DNA from: Verrucomicrobiales bacterium
GTDB lineage: Bacteria; Verrucomicrobiota; Verrucomicrobiae; Limisphaerales; UBA9464
Assembly (NCBI GenBank): GCA_005789375.1
Contig: SXXZ01000281.1
Span: 1-9,895, forward strand
Length of the DNA: 9,895 nucleotides
Direction of reading: 5' to 3'
Translations under genes and position numbers: made by a program
Part shown: piece by piece, positions 1-5,234 of the stretch
How positions within the stretch are numbered: the first letter of the stretch is position 1
Layout of the letters: each line of letters starts with the position of its first letter
Notes under the pieces: generated by a model
Told to the model about the DNA's origin: nothing
Database searches by the model: none
What the model saw: the letters and a program-made list of their open reading frames with translations, nothing else

Positions 1-449
1 CCTGGTTGTGGACCGGATCCAAGGGCATCGACTACGAGGCCAGCTACACCTTCAATGGGTGGTTTTACGGCGATGATGATCCGTATTTTAGCTCTCCTGA
101 TCAACGAGTGAAGAAGTACCGCAATGAGACCGATTGCCCGACACCGTCCAACACGCCGGTGATCGCCGACAGCAACTGGATCGATACTTGGCCCCAAGCC
201 TCCGACCCACCGGCGCGAAACCTTTTCACCGGCGACGACTTCGCTGGAGCCATGGTCCGCCTGACGCTGCCACGCCATGGGAGTGCCGTCTGGGGGCGCA
301 ACCAGACCTTTAACCCGAAGGACACGTTGCCGGGCGCCATTAATTCGGGCTTTGTCGATGGTCACGCCGAATTAGTCCGGCTCGAGCGCCTGTGGAGTTT
401 GGATTGGCACAAGGGATGGGTCACCCCGACTAAGCGTCCGGGCAAGTGA
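1..449 (+). CDS. Prepilin-like (type II secretion pseudopilin-type) protein, C-terminal part, 5' end outside window
   Basis: This reading frame is open from the left edge to a TGA at 447-449, so only about the last 148 residues are visible. The N-terminal prepilin cleavage/methylation segment, if present, lies outside the window. The visible part matches a recurring verrucomicrobial pattern: a YTFNGWFY stretch near the start, a central TPVIADSNWIDTWP segment, an RHG motif, then LPGAINSGFVDGHAE and LWSLDWHKGW close to the end. The DG-H motif near the C-terminus resembles the prepilin-associated H-X9-DG type domain. Such proteins occur in many copies in Verrucomicrobia and Planctomycetes; they are assumed to be surface or periplasmic pseudopilins, but their individual functions are mostly unknown. 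The TGG and TTG codons at the left edge are internal codons, not starts. Family assignment is fairly secure; function is not. Confidence 0.8.
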   Translation, partial: WLWTGSKGIDYEASYTFNGWFYGDDDPYFSSPDQRVKKYRNETDCPTPSNTPVIADSNWIDTWPQASDPPARNLFTGDDFAGAMVRLTLPRHGSAVWGRNQTFNPKDTLPGAINSGFVDGHAELVRLERLWSLDWHKGWVTPTKRPGK

Positions 450-526
450 GCCGAAGCCGGAGCCCGCGGCCGATGTCACCAGTTCGTAGATTGTGCTCCG
501 CGAGCCCCCTGGGGCACGGTCTTGCA

Positions 527-1390
527 ATGAAGTTCTCGGTCCTTGTGTGCGGGGTTCTCGGCCTGCTGTTGGCTGGTCACTCCTTTGCGGCGGAGGTGCG
601 GCCTCTGACCCAGGCTCATTCCCACAACGACTACGAGCAGAAGCGCCCGTTGCTGGAGGCACTCGATTACGGGTTTTGCAGCGTCGAGGCCGACGTGTAT
701 TTGGTGGAAGGCCAGTTATGGGTGGCCCATGACCGCAAAGACCTGAAGCCCGACCGCACGCTGAAGTCTCTGTATTTGGAACCGCTGGCCGAGCGCGTCC
801 GCAACCGGGTGGGGATTTTCGCCGATCCCAAGGCGCGTCTGATGTTGCTGGTGGATGTGAAAGGGCAGGGGCCTCAGGTGTACGAGCGCCTCAAGACGGA
901 GTTGGCACCGTATGCGTCGATGCTCACCCGCTTCCGCGATACGGGCGTCGTGACCGGTGCAGTCACGGTGGTGCTCAGCGGAGACCGCGCTTGGGATCTG
1001 GCCCGCGCAGACCGCGACCGCTGGTGCGCCCTCGACGGTCGCATGAGTGACCTCACCAATGCTTCTCCGACAGGTGTCACCGGGTCCTCGACGCCCCCCG
1101 CTTCTCTGGTTCCGTTGGTGAGCGAAAGTTGGCGAACCCTCTTCCGCTGGGACGGCGATGGCGAGATGTCGGCCTCAGACAGTGCGCGCTTGAAGGGGTT
1201 GGTGAGTCAGGCCCATGCGCAAGGTCGGAAGATCCGCTTCTGGGCCCTGCCCGATCGTCCTGAAGCGTGGAAGCTGTGTCGCGACGCGGGCGTGGACTTG
1301 ATCAATACAGACAAAATCCCCGCATTGTCGGCGTTCTTGCGGGGGCAGCCATTGCCTCCGGGAAAACCACCGATCGCTGACGAAAACTAA
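527..1390 (+). CDS. Secreted PI-PLC/GDPD-superfamily phosphodiesterase
   Basis: This 287-residue protein probably hydrolyses a phosphodiester bond in a phospholipid headgroup or similar substrate outside the cytoplasm. Residues 1-22 form a signal peptide (MKF, a Leu/Val/Gly-rich core, then SFAA). The mature part opens with AHSHNDY (H31, H33, N34, D35), followed by SVEADV (E54, D56) and VAHD (H68, D69). These are the spacing and residues of the His/Glu/Asp metal and acid-base site of the GDPD/PI-PLC TIM barrel, in the subgroup that includes yeast Aim6-like proteins. The C-terminal strands RFWALPD (237-243) and DLINTDKI (257-264) also fit that fold. I chose the ATG at 527 because translation from the upstream GTG at 446 adds 27 Arg/Pro-rich residues in front of a complete signal peptide. 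No strong ribosome binding site is visible. Substrate is unknown. It lies 77 bp after the prepilin-like gene and converges on dxr. Confidence 0.85.
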   Translation: MKFSVLVCGVLGLLLAGHSFAAEVRPLTQAHSHNDYEQKRPLLEALDYGFCSVEADVYLVEGQLWVAHDRKDLKPDRTLKSLYLEPLAERVRNRVGIFADPKARLMLLVDVKGQGPQVYERLKTELAPYASMLTRFRDTGVVTGAVTVVLSGDRAWDLARADRDRWCALDGRMSDLTNASPTGVTGSSTPPASLVPLVSESWRTLFRWDGDGEMSASDSARLKGLVSQAHAQGRKIRFWALPDRPEAWKLCRDAGVDLINTDKIPALSAFLRGQPLPPGKPPIADEN

Positions 1391-1400
1391 TTTCGCTCGG

Positions 1401-1465
1401 GGCCGGCGCTGTACTGGCCGGCGCTTTACTGGCCAACGTTGGCCGAGGTTGGCGACGTTGGCGAC
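1401..1465. repeat. Short tandem repeats and perfect palindrome between two convergent genes
   Basis: The 92-bp spacer between the phosphodiesterase stop and the dxr stop is unusually repetitive. A 15-bp unit (ggccggcgctgtact) at 1401-1415 is repeated at 1416-1430 with one mismatch. A perfect 14-bp palindrome, ggccaacgttggcc, follows at 1431-1444. A 9-bp unit, gttggcgac, is then tandemly repeated at 1448-1465. All of these share a ggc/gttggc core, consistent with local slippage. The palindrome could contribute to transcription termination from both sides, but there is no T-tract next to it, so a terminator function is only inferred. Confidence 0.6.
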
Positions 1466-1482
1466 GGGTGTCTCCACCGGGC

Positions 1483-2634
1483 TTATTTCAGCGATTCTGC
1501 CTCGGCGCGGGCCCAGCGGTCGGCTTCGAGGATTTGTTCCAAAGTCGGTTGCTCAATGACTCGGTGCGCCTCCATCACGCGCGTGACTAGTTGGGCAATC
1601 CCCGTGAAGCCGAGTTGGCGGGCGCAGAAACGTTCCACGGCCACTTCGTTCGCCGCATTGAGCACCGCCGGCAAGGTTCCGCCGATTTCACCAGCGCGTC
1701 GGGCCAATCCCAGGGCTGGGAATCGATCCGTATCTGGTTCTTCGAAAGTGAGTTGGCCGATCTTGGCGAAGCTCGTCTGGACGCGGTCGCTGCGGAGGCG
1801 TTCCGGGTACAACAGCGCGTATTGAATCGGCAGGCACATGTCCGGCGTGGACAGCTGGGCGATGATGGAACCGTCGACGTACTCCACCATAGAATGCACC
1901 ACGCTTTGCGGGTGGACGATCACCTGAACCCGCGGCATTTCGATGTCGAAAAGCCAACGAGCCTCGATCATTTCCAAGCCCTTGTTGAAGAGCGTGGCCG
2001 AATCGATGGTGATTTTGCGACCCATGACCCACGACGGATGCTTGAGGGCCTGTTCGACAGTGACGGCCTCCAGAGCCTCCTTGGGCCACTTCGTCGCATC
2101 GCGGAACGGGCCGCCCGAGGCGGTGAGCCACAAGTTGCGCACCGATGAGGCAGGCTTGCCGTCCAAGCACTGGAAGATGGCCGAATGCTCACTGTCCACC
2201 GCCAAGACTTGAACTCCATGGGCCTTGGCCTCGCGCATGACGATCTCGCCGGCCATCACCAGGATTTCCTTGGAGGCGACAGCGATGTCCTTACCGGCTC
2301 GGATGGCGGCCAAGGCGGGCTCTAGGCCGGCCGTGCCCACGATGGCGATAAGCACAATGTCTGCCTCGGGCAGCGTGGCCAGGCGGATGAGGGCATCCGG
2401 GCCTGTGAGCACTTCGGTGGTGTTGCCCAGTGCCGTCCGGACCCCCTCGGCTTTGCTGGCGTCATGGATCGAGGCCACCCGTGGGCGGTGCTTGAGGCAC
2501 TGTTCGATCAGGAGATCTGCATTGCCTCCGGCAGCCAGTCCGACCAACAGGAGTCGGTCCGGTTGGTCCTCCACCACCTTGAGGGTGCTGGTGCCAATCG
2601 AACCGGTGCAGCCAAGCAGGACGACGCGCTTCAT
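1483..2634 (-). CDS. dxr: 1-deoxy-D-xylulose 5-phosphate reductoisomerase (IspC/Dxr)
   Basis: This enzyme carries out the first committed step of the non-mevalonate (MEP) isoprenoid pathway in the cytoplasm: NADPH-dependent rearrangement and reduction of DXP to 2-C-methyl-D-erythritol 4-phosphate, with a divalent metal ion. The 383-residue length is close to the usual 390-400. The N-terminal NADPH-binding loop GCTGSIG is at residues 8-14. The metal ligands lie in VDSEHSAIFQ (D147, E149) and at E221. The phosphate and substrate site is seen in TASGGPFRD (171-179), KHPSWVMG (H199, W202, M204) and DSATLFNKGLE (N217, K218, E221). HPQSVVHS (241-248) is also conserved. These correspond to the E. 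coli residues D150, E152, H209, W212, M214, N227, K228 and E231. The gene looks intact. In many bacteria dxr sits next to rseP, uppS or cdsA; here it stands alone, convergent with the phosphodiesterase gene and divergent from tolC. Confidence 0.98.
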   Translation of the reverse strand: MKRVVLLGCTGSIGTSTLKVVEDQPDRLLLVGLAAGGNADLLIEQCLKHRPRVASIHDASKAEGVRTALGNTTEVLTGPDALIRLATLPEADIVLIAIVGTAGLEPALAAIRAGKDIAVASKEILVMAGEIVMREAKAHGVQVLAVDSEHSAIFQCLDGKPASSVRNLWLTASGGPFRDATKWPKEALEAVTVEQALKHPSWVMGRKITIDSATLFNKGLEMIEARWLFDIEMPRVQVIVHPQSVVHSMVEYVDGSIIAQLSTPDMCLPIQYALLYPERLRSDRVQTSFAKIGQLTFEEPDTDRFPALGLARRAGEIGGTLPAVLNAANEVAVERFCARQLGFTGIAQLVTRVMEAHRVIEQPTLEQILEADRWARAEAESLK

Positions 2635-2833
2635 GTGTCCGCCGAGTCTGGGGGTGGATCGACTCCAGCGGCAAGAGCCCGCGCTTCGACTTAGGAATCA
2701 CTGAAACCTTGGACTGGCCTTGCTGGTCATCGCGAGGGTAAGTTGTTTTCTTAAATCGCTGAAGAAATGTCTGGCTGACGCGTCTTTAAGCGCATTCCTA
2801 GTGCGACAACGCCTCCAACTACTGTCCTCGACA
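2635..2833. other. Divergent intergenic region between dxr and the tolC-like gene
   Basis: This 199-bp gap must hold the promoters of both dxr (leftward) and the TolC-family gene (rightward). It is more AT-rich around 2740-2800 than the flanking genes. I could not fix a consensus -35/-10 pair in either direction. A minor inverted repeat (cttaaa near 2750 and tttaag near 2785) is present but too short to interpret. A rightward reading frame enters this region before the chosen ATG at 2834, but the added residues precede a complete signal peptide and are probably not translated. Confidence 0.5.
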
Positions 2834-4372
2834 ATGGAAACGAAGAAGATCTGGTCCCGTGCCGTCCGCTCCGCCGGTAGCTTTTTGGCCGCCCTCGTGC
2901 TGAGTTCGTCCGCTGCGCAGGCGGCTCCTGAATTGAAGGCCGTCTCCCTGGACGACTGCCTCAAACTGGCTCTGCAGAAGAACTTGGACATCCGGATTGC
3001 GTACTTTAATCCGCGCCAGTCGTTGAGCCAGTACCGTCAGGCCTTTGCTGGCTACGATCCCTCTATCGGCATGTCTGCGCGCCAGAATTTCCGGACTAGC
3101 GCCGGCGTCGGCAACCCGGGCGACTTTATCCCTCCGGGCGGCGAATCCTGGGCTGAGAACTACTCGGTGGGGCTTCAGGGCTTGGCCCCCACGGAGACCG
3201 GTTTGCGCTACTCGCTGCAGAGCGGAATGACCCGCAACAACAACGTCTTCTTTGCCACTCCCAATCGTCCGGAAATCAATTCCGGCTTTTTTTATAGCCC
3301 GTTTGTCAGCCTCGACCTGACGCAGCCGTTGTTGCGCGATTTCTGGATCGATTCCACTCGCATGATGGTGCAGGTGAACAAGATCGGCATCGGACGTTCC
3401 GAGCAGGGGGCTCGCCGTCAGGTGATCACCGTGGTCGCTCAGGTGGCTCTGGCTTATCACGACCTGATTGCCGCCCGCGAAAATGTGCGGGTGCAGCGCA
3501 AGGCCGTGGAAACAGCTGAACGGCGTCTGGCCGAGCAGAAAAAGCGCGTTGAAGTCGGAGCACTCGCGCCGCTCGATGAGAAACAATCCGAGGCCGAAGT
3601 CTATCGCGCCAAGGCCGATTTGCTCCAAAGCGAGGCACGCCTGGGCGATGCCTCCACCAATCTCCGGAATTTGATCAACGACGACCTAGGCGGCTGGGAT
3701 AACGTGTTGCTCAATCCCACCTTGATGCTGACCGCCGAACCGGTGGCCTTCGACAAGAAGGACAGCTGGCACAAGGCCTTGACCCAGTCGCCCGACATTG
3801 TGGATGCCCGCCTCCAGCTGGATTCCCAAAAAGTGCGTCTGAAGTTCACCAAGAACCAGCTCTTCCCGCAGCTCGATTTGCTTGGCGGCTACGGCGTCGT
3901 CGGAGCCGAACCCTCTTTTGGCATGGCCCTGCAGGATATCGAAGACCGGAAGTTGCCCAATCACTTCGCTGGGATGCGCCTGAACTTCCCGCTCAACAAT
4001 CGCAACGCCCGCGAGACCCATAAGCAGAACAAGCTGGAGCAGGAACGGTTGCTGCTCAGTTACAAGCGCATCGAGCAAAACCTCATGCGCGACATCGATG
4101 TTTCGATTCGCTCGGCCAAGACCGCCTTCGAGCGCGTCAATGCGGCCCGCAAGCAGCATGAATTTGCCGCCCAGGCGCTGGATGCCGAAGAGAAGAAGCT
4201 CGCCAATGGCAAGAGCACGGCCTTCCAGGTGCTGCAAATCCAGCGCGACCTCACCAGTTCCGAGGCCAGCGAGATCAGTGCTCTCTCCGACTACAACAAG
4301 GAGTTGTACCGACTCTCCCAAGCGGAGGGCGATATTCTCAACAAACTCGGCATTGTCTTGGACATCCGCTAA
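2834..4372 (+). CDS. TolC-family outer-membrane efflux channel protein
   Basis: This 512-residue protein should form a trimeric outer-membrane beta-barrel with a long periplasmic alpha-helical tunnel. Such channels act with an inner-membrane transporter and an adaptor protein to export drugs, toxins or other small molecules. The signal peptide is residues 1-30, ending in AQA, and starts at the ATG at 2834. The mature protein begins with VSLDDCLKLALQKN (37-50), the typical first helix of the OEP fold. Two related halves are visible. The first has long helices around 185-285 with GALAPLDEKQSEAEV (242-256); the second has helices around 395-505 with NGKSTAFQVLQIQRDL (458-473). Segments rich in Gly/Phe/Tyr around 108-165 and 345-390 fit the membrane barrel strands. 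No adaptor or transporter gene adjoins it, so the partner pump is encoded elsewhere or the gene is an orphan. Family call is firm; substrate is unknown. Confidence 0.95.
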   Translation: METKKIWSRAVRSAGSFLAALVLSSSAAQAAPELKAVSLDDCLKLALQKNLDIRIAYFNPRQSLSQYRQAFAGYDPSIGMSARQNFRTSAGVGNPGDFIPPGGESWAENYSVGLQGLAPTETGLRYSLQSGMTRNNNVFFATPNRPEINSGFFYSPFVSLDLTQPLLRDFWIDSTRMMVQVNKIGIGRSEQGARRQVITVVAQVALAYHDLIAARENVRVQRKAVETAERRLAEQKKRVEVGALAPLDEKQSEAEVYRAKADLLQSEARLGDASTNLRNLINDDLGGWDNVLLNPTLMLTAEPVAFDKKDSWHKALTQSPDIVDARLQLDSQKVRLKFTKNQLFPQLDLLGGYGVVGAEPSFGMALQDIEDRKLPNHFAGMRLNFPLNNRNARETHKQNKLEQERLLLSYKRIEQNLMRDIDVSIRSAKTAFERVNAARKQHEFAAQALDAEEKKLANGKSTAFQVLQIQRDLTSSEASEISALSDYNKELYRLSQAEGDILNKLGIVLDIR

Positions 4373-4393
4373 TTAGTGCCAAGCCTGTGACCA

Positions 4394-4427
4394 CCGAATA
4401 GGAGTCCACTCAGGGGTGGCTCCTCGG
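4394..4427 (+). promoter_or_regulatory. Imperfect stem-loop in the leader of the beta-sandwich protein gene
   Basis: The 65-bp spacer contains a strong imperfect hairpin. Pairs are ccg (4394-4396) with cgg (4425-4427), aggag (4400-4404) with ctcct (4420-4424), and ccac (4406-4409) with gtgg (4416-4419), giving 12 base pairs with two small bulges and a loop of about six nucleotides. It starts 21 bp after the TolC stop and ends 10 bp before the next ATG. The downstream sequence is atttgaaacc, not a T-run, so it is a poor intrinsic terminator. It could instead be a partial terminator, an mRNA end-stabilising structure, or a leader element affecting translation of the following gene. The stem is seen directly; its function is inferred. 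Confidence 0.4.
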
Positions 4428-4437
4428 ATTTGAAACC

Positions 4438-5082
4438 ATGAAACGCTTCCTTCAAATCGGATTCGCTGCGACTGGCTTGCTCCTTGCGACCGTGGGGCTC
4501 CAGGCACAGGGGACTAAACCCCTGTTCGAAGAGAAGTTTTCGTCGGCCAAAGTTGGCGAGGTGCCCGAGTCTTTCATGGTCTTGGACGGGCAGTTCGCGG
4601 TCCGTGACGAGGAGGAAAATCGATTTCTGGAATTGCCCGGGGCTCCGCTGGAGTCCTTCGGAGTGCTCTTTGGTCCTAATGAACCCGATGGGGTCGAGGT
4701 GACCGCACGCATTCTGGGCACCAAGAGCGGGCGTAAGTTTCCCACGTTTGCCGTCGGGCTCAATGGCGTCGGCGGTTACAAGGTGCGCGTGGCGCCGGCC
4801 AAGAACGCCCTCGAGTTAGTAAAGGGTGACGACATCAAGGCTTCGGTTCCGTTGAAGTGGACCAGCGGTCAGTGGACTCAATTTCGCTTGAGCGTTCGTA
4901 AATCGGGCACCGGCGTGCGCATTGTCGCTAAAGTTTGGCAGGGCGATGAAGAGCCGAAGGAAGCTCAGTTGCAGCACGACGAGTCCGAGAAGCTCCCGCC
5001 GGGCAAAGCAGGTGTCTGGGGCATGCCCTTCTCTGGAACCCCGATCCGCTTCGACGACTTACGCATCACGGCCGCACCCTGA
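4438..5082 (+). CDS. Exported protein of unknown function, probable concanavalin-like (LamG-type) beta-sandwich
   Basis: This 214-residue protein has a clear signal peptide (MKRFLQIG start, hydrophobic core, cleavage after LQA at about residue 23). The mature part is mostly alternating hydrophobic strands with the features of a single lectin/glucanase-type beta-sandwich. An opening FEEKFSS and VPESFMVLDGQFAV segment (30-55) is followed by VEVTARILG (87-94), GGYKVRVAP (112-120), the strand pair around WTSGQWTQFRLSVRK (141-155), and a closing AGVWGMPFSGTPIRFDDLRI (191-210). That final pattern is typical of LamG/DUF1080-like sandwich domains, which are abundant in exported verrucomicrobial proteins. 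No catalytic residues can be identified, so binding of a polysaccharide or envelope component is only a guess. It follows the TolC gene and a hairpin, and may share its transcript. The fold assignment is by pattern only. Confidence 0.65.
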   Translation: MKRFLQIGFAATGLLLATVGLQAQGTKPLFEEKFSSAKVGEVPESFMVLDGQFAVRDEEENRFLELPGAPLESFGVLFGPNEPDGVEVTARILGTKSGRKFPTFAVGLNGVGGYKVRVAPAKNALELVKGDDIKASVPLKWTSGQWTQFRLSVRKSGTGVRIVAKVWQGDEEPKEAQLQHDESEKLPPGKAGVWGMPFSGTPIRFDDLRITAAP

Positions 5083-5119
5083 CTGGCTGCCGCTGTAGCG
5101 CGTCGTTGTGATGCGTTAG

Positions 5120-5141
5120 ACCGAGGCCCGATGGGGTCGGT
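5120..5141 (+). terminator. Possible transcription terminator hairpin after the beta-sandwich gene
   Basis: About 37 bp after the stop codon, accga (5120-5124) pairs with tcggt (5137-5141). An inner ccc/ggg stem (5127-5129 with 5133-5135) closes a gat triloop. The following sequence, gagtctttagg, contains only a weak T-cluster. It could end transcription of the upstream gene before the propeller/phosphoesterase gene, but the evidence is modest. Confidence 0.35.
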
Positions 5142-5234
5142 GAGTCTTTAGGTCTGTGAGGCTTGCGCGAAAACGTTTCAGAAACTGAGGCATTCGAGCA
5201 TTGCTGGATTTCTCCAATCCGCCGAAAAAAGGGC

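Noticed and set aside
446..526. N-terminal extension of the phosphodiesterase from a GTG overlapping the prepilin stop
   Set aside because: It adds 27 Arg/Pro/Ser-rich residues in front of a complete signal peptide that begins at the ATG at 527.
1591..2148. Open frame of 185 codons on the plus strand
   Set aside because: It lies wholly antisense to dxr, whose catalytic motifs are complete; it has no recognisable domain and reflects GC-rich codon structure.
2819..3628. Open frame of 269 codons on the minus strand
   Set aside because: It is antisense to the TolC-family gene, has no domain or export signal, and is a typical GC-rich shadow frame.
5178..5188. Small inverted repeat tcag-aaa-ctga upstream of the propeller/phosphoesterase gene
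   Set aside because: A 4-bp stem is expected by chance and has no supporting context.
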